The notes beneath the pieces are model-generated. The model was not told where the DNA came from. It saw only the letters and a list, made by a program, of their open reading frames with translations, and searched no databases. DNA of 64,000 nucleotides from Streptomyces meridianus (GTDB lineage: Bacteria > Actinomycetota > Actinomycetes > Streptomycetales > Streptomycetaceae): the NCBI RefSeq assembly GCF_023703325.1, contig NZ_JAMQGM010000021.1, forward strand, positions 62,001-126,000, written 5' to 3'. This document shows, piece by piece, positions 1 through 10,534 of the stretch. Both the position numbers and the translations under genes were made by a program. Every line of letters starts with the position of its first letter. Within the stretch, counting starts at the first letter, position 1.

Positions 1-1047
1 CGCGCGCATGTACGTTCCGCCGTTCCACGACTCGAAGTGGTTGCCGATGAACAGCGGTGCCCGGTTCCCGTTGTAGGCGCGGTCGAACGCGGCCAGCAGA
101 CCGTCGCGCATCTGACGCCCCCAGGCCTCGTGCCGGGAGGGGTCGCCCTGTGTGGTCCCGGACTGGTTGGCCAGGAAGTTGTAGTCCATCGACAGCGTCT
201 CGAACGCCCTGCCCGGGACCGGGATCTGCTGCAGCGGGAAGTCCCAGATCCCGTCGATCCTGTCCGGCCAGACCTGGAGGCCGCCGGAGGAACTGGCGTC
301 GTAGCGGAACCCCATGGCCTTGGCGGCGGGGATCAGGTTCCGCTGGCCCTCCAGGCACGGGGCCCGGCCGCCGACCAACTCCTTGCTGTAGTCGAACGGC
401 AGGGGCGGTTCCGCCTCCAGTCCGGCGTTCGTCTTCCAGCTCTTCACGAACGCTTCGGCCTGCTCGATCTCGTCCACCCAGTCCTCCGTCGACCAGGTGC
501 CGACCCCCCGGTCGGGGCCGCAGAAGTGGCCGTTGAAGTGGGTGCCGATCTCGTTGCCCTCCTGCCAGGCCCCGCGAATCTGCTCGAGAGTGGCCCTGAT
601 GCCCTCGACATCGTTGAAACCGATGTCGGAGGCGCCGGGAGCGTGCAGCGGCGGGTGATAGAGGTCGCGCTTGTCCGCGGGCAACATGTACACGCCGCTG
701 AGGAAGTAGGTCATCCTCGCGTCGTACTTGCGGCCCACCTCACGGAAGTGCGAGAAGAGCCTCTGTCCGTCCTCCCCGGCTCCGTCCCAGGAGAACACGA
801 CGAACTGGGGCGGCCGTTGGCCCGGTTGCATCCGCTTGACCGCCGGCTGGTTCGGCTGCGCTCCGGTGAATGCGGTCGAGCCGTCACCGATGAGTCTCAC
901 CGGTGCGGCCGCTCCACCCTTCTGACGTGGTGCCGAATCCTTCTGACCGGCACCGGACTTCGTGGCCGTTCCGGTCGAACAACCGGCGACACCGATCAGA
1001 ACCGCCGCCGCAACGACGGGCACCGTCGCTCTCAACGAGGCTGCCAT
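1..1047 (-). CDS. Lipoprotein with polysaccharide-deacetylase (NodB-like) fold, 3' end cut by window
   Basis: Read on the minus strand this frame is open over its whole 349 codons and runs off the window start, so the C-terminus is missing. It starts with an ATG preceded by GGAGG at 7 nt. A short hydrophobic signal sequence ends in a lipobox (GVAGC, Cys about residue 23), followed by a disordered Ser/Gly/Pro spacer, so it is probably anchored on the outer face of the membrane. The mature domain has a VFSWDG segment near residue 88 and a THFNGHF segment. These are the positions where carbohydrate esterase family 4 deacetylases carry their catalytic Asp and metal-binding H-x3-H. The substrate (peptidoglycan or another polysaccharide) cannot be told. 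It is transcribed divergently from the SulP gene. Confidence 0.8.
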   Translation of the reverse strand, partial: MAASLRATVPVVAAAVLIGVAGCSTGTATKSGAGQKDSAPRQKGGAAAPVRLIGDGSTAFTGAQPNQPAVKRMQPGQRPPQFVVFSWDGAGEDGQRLFSHFREVGRKYDARMTYFLSGVYMLPADKRDLYHPPLHAPGASDIGFNDVEGIRATLEQIRGAWQEGNEIGTHFNGHFCGPDRGVGTWSTEDWVDEIEQAEAFVKSWKTNAGLEAEPPLPFDYSKELVGGRAPCLEGQRNLIPAAKAMGFRYDASSSGGLQVWPDRIDGIWDFPLQQIPVPGRAFETLSMDYNFLANQSGTTQGDPSRHEAWGRQMRDGLLAAFDRAYNGNRAPLFIGNHFESWNGGTYMRA

Positions 1048-1362
1048 CAGCCCACCTCCCGATTCTCGCCGCGCAGGGACGGCGCTCGCAGGCGTGCCGT
1101 CAACGTCGCACGAGACCGGGTTCAGATAAGTACGACAAGCTGTTAAATATTGATATTCACTCATTTGCCACAAGAGCAAGAGGAATGCGGCGCCGAACAC
1201 ACTTCACACCTTTACCTTGCATTACGATTCATTTGCCGAGACTTGAGATTCTTCGGCCCACCCGGAGCCTCCCGAGCCCCACAAAGGGCCTTGCCGTACC
1301 CGCCGCAGAACCCGAGCCCACGACCGCCGCCGCGCGGCCGCGCCGACCGGAAGACGGGAACC
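1048..1362. promoter_or_regulatory. AT-rich divergent promoter region between lipoprotein and SulP genes
   Basis: This 315-bp gap has no credible gene; the in-frame extension of the SulP frame to 1150 is Pro/Arg-rich and lacks a ribosome site. Around 1141-1250 the sequence is much more AT-rich than its surroundings. It contains the interrupted palindrome AATATTGATATT (1146-1157), a plausible regulator site serving both divergent genes. No regulator can be named. Confidence 0.45.
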
Positions 1363-2898
1363 ATGACCGCCCCCACCACCCCGCCCGGCAAGAACCCCGA
1401 GGTCCGGCAACACCGGCACCTGCGACTCCCCGCACGGTCCGCCGACCTGACCGCGTCCGTCACGGTCTTCCTCATCGCGCTGCCGCTGTCGCTCGGCATC
1501 GCCCTGGCCACGGGTGCCCCGCTCCAGGCGGGCCTGGTCGCCGCCGCCGTCGGCGGAATCGTCGTCGGCCTGCTGGGCGGCGCCCCGCTCCAGGTCAGCG
1601 GGCCGGCCGCGGGGCTGACGGTGATCACGGCAGACTTGATCAACCAGTACGGCTGGCGTACGACCTGCGCGCTCGTGGTGGCCGCGGGAGTCGTTCAACT
1701 CGCACTGGGCTTTCTACGGGTGGCCCGCTCGGCACTGGCCGTCAGCCCCGCGATCGTCCACGGCATGCTGTCCGGCATCGGGATCACAATCGCACTCGCA
1801 CAACTCCACATCGTGCTCGGTGGCAGGCCCGAGAGCTCTGCGACCGCCAACGCCCTGGCGCTACCGGGGCAGTTGGCAGACCCGGACCTCGCCGCAGTGT
1901 CCGTCGGCCTGCTGACCGTGGGCGTCCTGCTGCTCTGGCCCCAGCTGTCCAGGGGCCGGCTGCCGCGCCTCCGGAAGGCTCCCGCGGCACTCGTCGCCGT
2001 CGTCGTCGCAGCCGGGGTCGCCGTACTCACGGGGCTGGAGCTACCCCGGGTCGACCTGCCGTCCTGGCGCAGCCACGCCCTCCCCGAAGCTCCTGACGGA
2101 CCCGTCCTGGGCCTGATCGCGGCCGTGCTCACGGTCACGCTGGTGGCGGGGGTGGAGTCGCTGCTGTCCGCCGTCGCGGTCGACAAACTCGCCGCCGCCC
2201 GGCCGGGGGCCTCCGAGATCCCGGTGCCCCGCGCCGACCTCGACCGGGAACTGCGCGGCCAGGGTGCGGGCAACATCGTCTCCGGCCTGCTGGGCGGGCT
2301 CCCGGTGACCGGGGTGGCGGTGCGCAGCACGGCGAACGTTGCGGCAGGCGCCGTGAGCCGCGCCTCGACCGTCATGCACGGGGTCTGGATGATCCTTGCC
2401 GCGGGGTTGCTGATCGGGGCCCTGGAGCTGATCCCCCTTGCCGTGCTCGCCGCCCTGGTGATGGCGGTGGGCATCCAGATGGTCAACATCCGTCACGTGC
2501 GGAACGTGGTGCGCCATCGCGAGGCCCCGGTGTACGCCGCCACGGTCGCCGGCGTCGTCCTGTTCGGGGTGCTGGAAGGCGTCGGCATCGGGATCCTCGT
2601 CGCCGTGGCGGTAGCCCTGCACCGGCTGGCACACACCCGCATCGGTGTGGAGCAGAGCGAGGACGACGCGTACCGGGTGCGGGTCCACGGCCAGCTGACG
2701 TTCCTCGCGGTGCCACGACTCAGCAGGGCGCTGGCACAGGTCCCGGAAGGGGCCCACGTGCTCGTCGAACTGCACGGATGGTTCATCGACCACGCTGCCC
2801 ACGAGACCCTGCAGCACTGGAGCAGCACCCATACCCGGCTCGGGGGAACGGTGTCGCTGTCGGGCAACGAGGATCTCCGGGAGCTCGTCCGTTCCTGA
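1363..2898 (+). CDS. SulP/SLC26-family anion transporter with C-terminal STAS-like domain
   Basis: 511 aa integral membrane protein. The N-terminal ~400 residues form repeated hydrophobic segments typical of SulP permeases (sulfate, bicarbonate or other anion uptake). Conserved-looking stretches include the LPLSLGIALATGAPLQAGL helix near residue 50 and the GLLGGLPVTGVAVRST segment near 310. A short soluble C-terminal region (about 430-511) resembles a STAS domain. Unlike some actinobacterial homologues there is no fused carbonic anhydrase domain. I start it at the ATG at 1363, where the MTAPTTPPGK N-terminus begins; the longer upstream frame is poor coding sequence. The substrate is not determinable from sequence; bicarbonate or sulfate are both possible. 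Confidence 0.85.
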   Translation: MTAPTTPPGKNPEVRQHRHLRLPARSADLTASVTVFLIALPLSLGIALATGAPLQAGLVAAAVGGIVVGLLGGAPLQVSGPAAGLTVITADLINQYGWRTTCALVVAAGVVQLALGFLRVARSALAVSPAIVHGMLSGIGITIALAQLHIVLGGRPESSATANALALPGQLADPDLAAVSVGLLTVGVLLLWPQLSRGRLPRLRKAPAALVAVVVAAGVAVLTGLELPRVDLPSWRSHALPEAPDGPVLGLIAAVLTVTLVAGVESLLSAVAVDKLAAARPGASEIPVPRADLDRELRGQGAGNIVSGLLGGLPVTGVAVRSTANVAAGAVSRASTVMHGVWMILAAGLLIGALELIPLAVLAALVMAVGIQMVNIRHVRNVVRHREAPVYAATVAGVVLFGVLEGVGIGILVAVAVALHRLAHTRIGVEQSEDDAYRVRVHGQLTFLAVPRLSRALAQVPEGAHVLVELHGWFIDHAAHETLQHWSSTHTRLGGTVSLSGNEDLRELVRS

Positions 2899-2952
2899 CC
2901 TGGGAGCCCGCGATTGGCCGGGCGCCGGCACCCCGGACCGTCCGGACCGCGT

Positions 2953-2968
2953 ACAGGTCTATACCAAT
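2953..2968. promoter_or_regulatory. GntR/DasR-like operator candidate upstream of acs
   Basis: ACAGGTCTATACCAAT lies about 88-103 bp before the acs start. By eye it agrees at most positions with the DasR-responsive element consensus (ACTGGTCTAGACCACT-like, GGTCTA core). The sequence match is visible; binding by DasR or another GntR protein is inference. Confidence 0.35.
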
Positions 2969-3055
2969 ACTCCCCTTCGGCTCTTGTCAGGGTGTGCCAT
3001 GTGCTGATGAGCTATGGCCTGGGACACAACGGACACCCTGGGAATGGGAGATGTC

Positions 3056-5038
<1,983 letters not shown>

Positions 5039-5060
5039 GCCGCCGGCTCCTACCAGCGAG

Positions 5061-5100
5061 GGGGCGCCCACCGCCCGGCCGCCGGACGGTGGGCGTCCCC
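5061..5100 (+). terminator. Terminator hairpin after acs
   Basis: Arms GGGGCGCCCACCG and CGGTGGGCGTCCCC (5061-5073 / 5087-5100), stem of about 13 bp with one bulge, 22 bp after the acs stop. Confidence 0.7.
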
Positions 5101-5217
5101 ATGGGGTTCCGGATAGGCTGGGTCCGGGTCGCGGTCAATCGCGGCGAGACAGGGCGCGCCGGGAAGTCTGGTCGGCACACAGGACACGTGCATCCAAAAC
5201 CAGCAGGAGGCCCCTTC

Positions 5218-6639
5218 GTGACCTCGCCCCGCCGCTCTTCCGTCTTCCTCGGACGGCTCTCGCTTCCGGAGCGGAACTTCGTAGCCGACGCCCTGCGGAC
5301 CGAGACCGTCGGCGGTGTTCTGCTACTGCTGGCGGCCGTTACCGCCCTCGTTTTCGCCAACACGCCGCTCAGCGGCTTCTACGAGGACGTCAGCACGTTC
5401 CGCTTCGGTCCCGGGGCCCTGCACCTGAACCTGTCGGTCGCGTCGTGGGCCACCGACGGGCTGTTGACGATCTTCTTCTTCGTGGCGGGCATCGAGCTCA
5501 AGCGCGAACTGGTCGCCGGCGAACTGCGCAACCCCAAGGCAGCGGCCCTGCCGGTGATCGCTGCGGTCTGCGGCATGGCCGTGCCCGCGCTGCTGTCCGT
5601 CGCCGTCAACGCGGCCGGAGGCGGCGACCAGAGCGGATGGGCGGTTCCGACCGCCACCGACATCGCGTTCGCCCTGGCCGTGCTGGCCGTGATCGGGACC
5701 TCGCTGCCGGCGTCGCTGCGCGCTTTCCTGCTGACCCTGGCCGTCGTCGACGACCTGGGCGCGATCCTGATCATCGCGGTGTTCTTCACGTCACAGATCC
5801 ACTTCGCCGCTCTGGGCCTGTCGATCGCCGGCCTCGTCCTCTTCTGGTTCCTCCACCGCAAGGGCGTGCACGGCTGGTACGTCTACGTCCCGCTCGGACT
5901 GGTGATCTGGGCCCTGATGCACGCGAGCGGCGTGCACGCCACGGTCGCCGGGGTCGCCATGGGGCTGCTCCTGCGCTGCACCCGCCGCGACGGCGAGGAC
6001 CGCTCACCGGGCGAGCGGATCGAGCATCTCGTCCGTCCCCTGTCCGCGGGCGTGGCCGTGCCGCTGTTCGCCCTCTTCGCAGCCGGCGTGTCGGTGTCCG
6101 GCGGCGCCGTCGCCACGGTCTTCACCCGGCCCGAGCCCCTCGGGGTGGTCGTCGGACTCGTGGTGGGCAAGATGGTGGGCGTATTCGGCGGATCCTGGCT
6201 CGCCGCCCGGTTCACCAGAGCCGAGCTCAACAAGGAACTCGCCTGGGCCGATGTGTTCGCCGTCGCCACCCTGGCCGGCATCGGGTTCACGGTCTCCCTG
6301 CTCATCACCGAGCTGGCCTTCCCCGGGAAACCCGCACTGGTGGAAGAGGACAAGGCCGCTGTCCTGATCGCCTCGCTGCTGGCCGCCGTACTGGCCTGCA
6401 TCCTGCTCAAACGCCGCGACAACATCTACCGGCGTCTGTGGGAGGAGGAGAACCGGGACGAGGACGAGGACGGCATCCCCGACATCTACGAGGAGGACGA
6501 CCCCGAGTACCACTTGCGCATGGCCGCCCGTCTCGAGGCGAAGGCGGCCGAACACCGGAGGATCGCCGAGGCGGCCGCGGACGGAAGCGGAAAAGGCCGC
6601 AGTCCGGCATCATCTGGAGGGCAACCGACTGGTGAGTAG
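5218..6639 (+). CDS. nhaA: Na+/H+ antiporter NhaA with acidic C-terminal tail
   Basis: 473 aa. The first ~400 residues are a typical NhaA membrane domain that exchanges external H+ for internal Na+. The VVDDLGAILI segment near residue 176 carries the paired Asp residues of the cation site. I start at the GTG at 5218, which has GGAGG at 7 nt. The last ~70 residues are a hydrophilic tail absent from short NhaA proteins. It is very acidic and contains DEDEDGIPDIYEED near residue 413, which looks like a thrombospondin-type-3/EF-hand-like Ca2+ loop, followed by an Ala/Glu/Arg helix. The tail should face the cytoplasm. The gene lies 118 bp after the acs terminator and 30 bp before the next membrane protein, with which it may be cotranscribed. 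Confidence 0.95.
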   Translation: MTSPRRSSVFLGRLSLPERNFVADALRTETVGGVLLLLAAVTALVFANTPLSGFYEDVSTFRFGPGALHLNLSVASWATDGLLTIFFFVAGIELKRELVAGELRNPKAAALPVIAAVCGMAVPALLSVAVNAAGGGDQSGWAVPTATDIAFALAVLAVIGTSLPASLRAFLLTLAVVDDLGAILIIAVFFTSQIHFAALGLSIAGLVLFWFLHRKGVHGWYVYVPLGLVIWALMHASGVHATVAGVAMGLLLRCTRRDGEDRSPGERIEHLVRPLSAGVAVPLFALFAAGVSVSGGAVATVFTRPEPLGVVVGLVVGKMVGVFGGSWLAARFTRAELNKELAWADVFAVATLAGIGFTVSLLITELAFPGKPALVEEDKAAVLIASLLAAVLACILLKRRDNIYRRLWEEENRDEDEDGIPDIYEEDDPEYHLRMAARLEAKAAEHRRIAEAAADGSGKGRSPASSGGQPTGE

Positions 6640-6669
6640 TCCGGCCGAGAGAGACGAGGGATGACTCCG

Positions 6670-7143
6670 ATGAGCACAGTCGAGCAGGACGGCAGCCGCA
6701 GCCTGGGCCAGTTGGTCGCCTCCGCGACCTCCGAACTGTCCGCACTCGTCCACGACGAGATCGCGCTGGCAAAGGCAGAACTCCGGCAGGACGTGAAGCG
6801 TGCCGGCATCGGAGGCGGCGCCATCACGGCCGCGGGGATCCTGGCGCTCTTCGCGCTGCCGGTGCTGAGCTTCGCCGCCGCGTACGGCATCCACAACCTG
6901 GGACTGGGGCTGGCGTGGTCCTTCCTGATCGTGGGCGGTGCGTATCTCCTGCTGGCGGCCCTCCTCGGTCTGATCGCGGTCGCCAAGTTCAAGAAGGTCA
7001 AGCCGCCGGAGAAGAGCATCGCCTCGGCGAGGGAGACAGCCGCGGTCCTGCAGGGTGTCAAGCCGCACCCGCGTCTCGCCGCGAGCGCGGACACCCGCGC
7101 GCTGAACGGCGATACGCGCGCCATCACGGCAGCCCGCCGCTGA
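6670..7143 (+). CDS. Small phage-holin-superfamily (DUF1469-type) membrane protein
   Basis: 157 aa. An N-terminal amphipathic stretch (SLGQLVASATSELSALVHDE) is followed by two hydrophobic helices (about residues 50-75 and 85-105) and a basic cytoplasmic tail ending RAITAARR. This is the layout of the actinobacterial DUF1469/holin-superfamily-6 proteins, often annotated 'phage holin family' although they are core genes and not lysis proteins. I prefer the ATG at 6670 because the GAGGG ribosome site is directly against the ATG at 6661 but about 9 nt from 6670. It follows nhaA closely and precedes the hydrolase, the same neighbourhood as the Rv3669-Rv3670 pair in mycobacteria. The function is unknown; a membrane-shaping role is only a guess. 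Confidence 0.85.
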   Translation: MSTVEQDGSRSLGQLVASATSELSALVHDEIALAKAELRQDVKRAGIGGGAITAAGILALFALPVLSFAAAYGIHNLGLGLAWSFLIVGGAYLLLAALLGLIAVAKFKKVKPPEKSIASARETAAVLQGVKPHPRLAASADTRALNGDTRAITAARR

Positions 7144-7248
7144 ACAGCGCACACATGCCCGGCCCGCCACCCGACGAGGTGCGGGTGCGGGTGCGCTGGG
7201 GCCCCCGATGGCGAACGAAGCAGCGCGACATGTGACAGGCTCTGGCGT

Positions 7249-8175
7249 ATGACGGTCCCCGACACCTCCGGATCGGTCGTACGAGTCGACGGGCCCTGGA
7301 TGCACCGGGACGTCGCCGCGAACGGCGCCCGCTTCCACATCGCCGAGGCCGGCGACGGCCCCCTGGTCCTGCTGTTGCACGGCTTCCCGCAGTTCTGGTG
7401 GGCCTGGCGGCACCAGCTGACGGCGCTCGCCGACGCGGGTTTCCGCGCCGTTGCCATGGATCTGAGAGGCGTCGGCGGCAGCGACCGCACCCCGCGCGGT
7501 TACGACCCGGCCAACCTCGCCCTCGACGTGACCGGTGTGATCCGTTCGCTGGGCGAGCCCGACGCTGCTGTGGTCGGACACGATCTGGGCGGCTATCTGG
7601 CCTGGACAGCGGCCGTGATGCGCCCGAAGCTGGTGCGCCGTCTCGCGGTCGCCTCGATGCCGCATCCGCGGCGCTGGCGCTCGGCGATGGTCGGCGATGT
7701 CCGGCAGAGCGCGGCCGGCAGCCACATCTGGGGTTTTCAGCGGCCGTGGGTGCCGGAGCGTCAACTGGTGGTGGACCAGGCTGCGATGGTGGGCCGGATG
7801 CTGCGCGACTGGTCGGGCCCCCAGCCTCCGTCGAGCGACGTAGTGGACGTGTACCGCCGCGCCATGACCATTCCGTCGACCGCGCACTGCTCGATCGAAC
7901 CGTACCGCTGGATGGTGCGTTCGCTGGCGCGGCCGGACGGCTTGCAGTTCAACCGGCGCATGAAGCGGGCCGTCCGGGTACCGACGCTGCATCTGCACGG
8001 CTCGCTCGATCCCGTGATGCGCACCCGCAGCGCGGCGGGGTCGGGGGAGTACGTCGAGGCCCCGTACCGCTGGCGGCTGTTCGACGGACTGGGGCACTTT
8101 CCCCACGAGGAGGACCCGGTGGCCTTCTCGTCGGAGCTCATCAACTGGCTGAAGGATCCCGAACCCGACCGGTGA
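7249..8175 (+). CDS. Alpha/beta hydrolase, epoxide-hydrolase type
   Basis: 308 aa cytoplasmic alpha/beta-hydrolase. It has the oxyanion-hole motif HGFPQFWWAWR near residue 43 and the nucleophile elbow GHDLGG near 109. An Asp nucleophile there, rather than Ser, is characteristic of epoxide hydrolases and haloalkane dehalogenases. The HGFP motif and the acid/His segment GLGHFPHEED near the C-terminus favour an epoxide hydrolase (EphE-like). The start at 7249 has no ribosome site, but a CAGGCT hexamer ends 7 nt before the ATG, suggesting a leaderless mRNA. In mycobacteria the matching gene (ephE) also sits next to the serine protease gene. The natural substrate is unknown. Confidence 0.88.
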   Translation: MTVPDTSGSVVRVDGPWMHRDVAANGARFHIAEAGDGPLVLLLHGFPQFWWAWRHQLTALADAGFRAVAMDLRGVGGSDRTPRGYDPANLALDVTGVIRSLGEPDAAVVGHDLGGYLAWTAAVMRPKLVRRLAVASMPHPRRWRSAMVGDVRQSAAGSHIWGFQRPWVPERQLVVDQAAMVGRMLRDWSGPQPPSSDVVDVYRRAMTIPSTAHCSIEPYRWMVRSLARPDGLQFNRRMKRAVRVPTLHLHGSLDPVMRTRSAAGSGEYVEAPYRWRLFDGLGHFPHEEDPVAFSSELINWLKDPEPDR

Positions 8176-8289
8176 TCCGGTGCACCTCATCGGCCTACAG
8201 CCCGACAAGCCGCCAATTGCCCGCTGCATAGGCCGATTGGCCGTATCCGCAGCGGTTATCAACCCCTTTCACGGGGCAAACCTCCGGGT

Positions 8290-8514
8290 ATGGGTTGGAC
8301 GCACGACGACCGTGAGAAGGCCGGGGGCACTTCGCTCGCCCCCCGCGAAGACACCGCACGGCCACGCCGCAGCACCGGCGGGCGCAGCACCGGAGCCCAG
8401 TCCGCGGCCGGCCGCGACGGGCTCAACGGGATCGATCCGAGACTCGGCATCCCCCTGATCCTGCGTCGCCGGGCCCGCTGGGTGTCCGCGCGGCTGCGTC
8501 ACCCCCGGGGCTGA
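8290..8514 (+). CDS. Possible small hypothetical protein (74 aa)
   Basis: A small frame with high third-position GC between two convergent genes. The product is rich in Arg, Gly and Ser with a basic C-terminal end (RRRARWVSARLRHPRG) and no recognised motif. There is no clear ribosome site before the ATG. An AT-richer stretch around 8200-8280 could hold a promoter. It may equally be non-coding; I would not assign it a function. Confidence 0.25.
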   Translation: MGWTHDDREKAGGTSLAPREDTARPRRSTGGRSTGAQSAAGRDGLNGIDPRLGIPLILRRRARWVSARLRHPRG

Positions 8515-8520
8515 CGGGCA

Positions 8521-8536
8521 CCGGCCCCCGGGCCGG
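8521..8536 (-). terminator. Hairpin downstream of the serine protease gene
   Basis: CCGGCCC and GGGCCGG arms separated by CC, about 50 bp beyond the stop codon of the minus-strand protease gene. Confidence 0.45.
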
Positions 8537-8583
8537 GCGCCCCCGCCGTTGTCACCGGTGGTCCCGCCTGCCTCACCGCCTCC

Positions 8584-9783
8584 TCACAGGGCACAGCCCT
8601 CGCTGTCCACCGGACGGTCGGCGGCACGTCCCTTGACGACGTCGTCCCACACCTCGTCCGCGGTCAGCGCGTAGCCGGTGTTGGAGTCGTCGAGGGACTT
8701 GGCGAAGACCACCCCGTACACCTTGCCGTCCGGGGTGAGCAGTGGCCCGCCGGAGTTTCCCTGCCGGACCGTGGCGTAGAGGGAGTAGACGTCGCGGCGG
8801 ACCGTGCCCTGGCGGTAGATGTCCGGCCCGCTGGCTTCGATTCGGCCCCGGATCCGGGCCGACCGCACGTCGAAGGCCCCGTTCTCCGGGAAGCCGGCGA
8901 CGATCGCACCGGCGCCGGTGCGGGCGTCAGTGCCGGTGAAGCGGAGCGCTGGAGCGTCGAGTGAGGGGACGTCGAGCACGGCGATGTCGCGCTGCCAGTC
9001 GTAAAGCACGACAGTGGCGTCGTGGAGCCGGCCCTTGCCGCCCACCTGCACGGTGGGTTCGTCGACGCCGCCCACCACGTGCGCGTTCGTCATGACCCGG
9101 TTTCGGTCGAAGACGAATCCGGAGCCTTCGAGGACCTTGCCACAACTCGGCGCGGTTCCCATGACCTTGACGATGCTGGCCTGTGCACGCTTGGCAACGG
9201 GGCTGCGGGCCAGTTTCGGGTCCGGTGCTGGCACGTCGGTGATGGGCTCGTTCGCGAAGGGCGCGAAGACCTGGGGGAAACCGTTCTGGGCGAGGGCCGA
9301 GGTGAAGTCCGTGAACCAGGTGTTGGCGTTCGCCGGGAGGACCTGTGAAACCCCCAGCAGGATGCGGGAGTTGCGGACCTCCTTGCCCAGGGTCGGGATG
9401 GACGTTCCGGCGAGTGCCGAACCGATCAGCCAGGCGACGAGCAGCATCGCGGCGACATTCACCAGGGCGCCCCCGCTGGCGTCCAGCGCCCGGGCCGGGG
9501 ACCATGTGATGTACCGGCGCAGCTTGTTGCCGAGGTGCGTGGTCATGGCCTGCCCCACCGAGGCGCAGACGATCACGATGACCACGGCTCCGACCGCTGC
9601 GAAGTATCCGGGGGGAGCGTCACCGGTGATCCGGTCCCACAGCACGGGCAGGAGTTGGACGGCGACGAGACCGCCGCCGAGGAAGCCTGTCACCGACAGG
9701 ATGCCGACGACGAACCCCTGGCGATAGCCGATGACCGCGAACCACGCAGCCGCAACGAGCAGCACAATGTCCAGCAGATTCAC
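8584..9783 (-). CDS. marP: MarP-type membrane-anchored serine protease (CvpA + trypsin-like)
   Basis: 399 aa. The first ~125 residues contain four hydrophobic helices of the CvpA/colicin-V-production type. The C-terminal ~200 residues are a trypsin-like protease outside the membrane. The triad is visible: His in MTNAHVVGG near residue 236, Asp in RDIAVLD near 267 and Ser in GNSGGPL near 343. Cys in TAPSCGKVLEGSG and a C-terminal Cys could form the regulatory disulfide described for mycobacterial MarP. In Mycobacterium the homologue supports acid resistance by processing periplasmic cell-wall enzymes; the same role here is inference. The GTG start at 9783 lies 12 bp after the Nudix stop, so the two genes are probably cotranscribed. 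Confidence 0.9.
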   Translation of the reverse strand: MNLLDIVLLVAAAWFAVIGYRQGFVVGILSVTGFLGGGLVAVQLLPVLWDRITGDAPPGYFAAVGAVVIVIVCASVGQAMTTHLGNKLRRYITWSPARALDASGGALVNVAAMLLVAWLIGSALAGTSIPTLGKEVRNSRILLGVSQVLPANANTWFTDFTSALAQNGFPQVFAPFANEPITDVPAPDPKLARSPVAKRAQASIVKVMGTAPSCGKVLEGSGFVFDRNRVMTNAHVVGGVDEPTVQVGGKGRLHDATVVLYDWQRDIAVLDVPSLDAPALRFTGTDARTGAGAIVAGFPENGAFDVRSARIRGRIEASGPDIYRQGTVRRDVYSLYATVRQGNSGGPLLTPDGKVYGVVFAKSLDDSNTGYALTADEVWDDVVKGRAADRPVDSEGCAL

Positions 9784-9795
9784 CGGGACACCGTC

Positions 9796-10509
9796 TCACG
9801 CGCGCCAGTCGAGCGGGACGCGCCTGCTGCGGTCCCAGGGCTGCTCCCAGCCCGAGAAGTGCAGAATGCGGTCGATCACACCCGCGGTGAACCCCCACAC
9901 CAGAGCGTCCCGGACGAGGAACGCGGGCCCCGTGTAGCCGCTCGGGTGAAGGCTCGTCGCCCGGTTCTCCGGGTCCGTCAGCTCCGCGACGGGCACCGTG
10001 AACACCCGGGCGGTCTCGGCGGGATCCACCGGTGCGACCGCGCTCGGGGAGTGCCACCAGCCGAGAACCGGTGTGACGACGAACTCGCTGACCGGGATGT
10101 AGAGGCGCGGCAGGACTCCGAAAATCTGCACGCCGGCCGGATCGAGACCCGTCTCCTCCTCCGCCTCGCGCAGTGCGGCCCGCAGGGGGCCGTCGTCCGT
10201 CGGATCGCCGTCCTCCGGGTCCAGCGCTCCGCCCGGGAAGGACGGCTGACCGGCGTGTGAGCGCAGGCTTCCCGATCGCTCGGTGAGCAGCAGCTCCGGC
10301 TCGCCCGTACCGTCACCGCTTTCCTCGCCGCCCTCACCGAAGAGGACCAGGACTGCTGCGGCCCGGCCTCCGCGTTCCGGCGGCAGGAACCGGCTGATCT
10401 GCTGAGGTTCGACATCCCTGGCCACCCGGGCCACAGGACCCAGCCACTGCGGGATGCCGTGCTCGCTGACGGCGACGCGTCTCGGGTGCACCTCGCGTGC
10501 ACGTGTCAT
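9796..10509 (-). CDS. Nudix hydrolase, CoA-pyrophosphatase-like
   Basis: 237 aa. The Nudix box is visible as GGALDPED followed by REAEEETG around residues 115-140, giving the metal-binding Glu cluster for diphosphate hydrolysis. The arrangement with LLLTERSGSLRSHAGQPSFPGG just before the box resembles the CoA-pyrophosphatase (NudL) group, which cleaves CoA and acyl-CoA to phosphopantetheine and 3',5'-ADP. The ATG at 10509 has a G-rich ribosome site. It sits between nth (25 bp upstream) and the membrane protease (12 bp downstream) as one minus-strand operon. In mycobacteria a thioredoxin-like gene lies between nth and this Nudix gene; here there is no room for one. Confidence 0.88.
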   Translation of the reverse strand: MTRAREVHPRRVAVSEHGIPQWLGPVARVARDVEPQQISRFLPPERGGRAAAVLVLFGEGGEESGDGTGEPELLLTERSGSLRSHAGQPSFPGGALDPEDGDPTDDGPLRAALREAEEETGLDPAGVQIFGVLPRLYIPVSEFVVTPVLGWWHSPSAVAPVDPAETARVFTVPVAELTDPENRATSLHPSGYTGPAFLVRDALVWGFTAGVIDRILHFSGWEQPWDRSRRVPLDWRA

Positions 10510-10534
10510 TGCCACCCCCCTCCCCTGCCCGGGC

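Noticed and set aside
37..1146. Long plus-strand frame at the window start
   Set aside because: It is antisense to the lipoprotein gene, which has a signal peptide, lipobox and enzyme motifs; the plus-strand translation has no motif.
6661..7143. Prophage lysis module suggested by the holin-like protein
   Set aside because: No endolysin or phage genes are near; the family is a conserved chromosomal one and its position beside the epoxide hydrolase is shared with mycobacteria.
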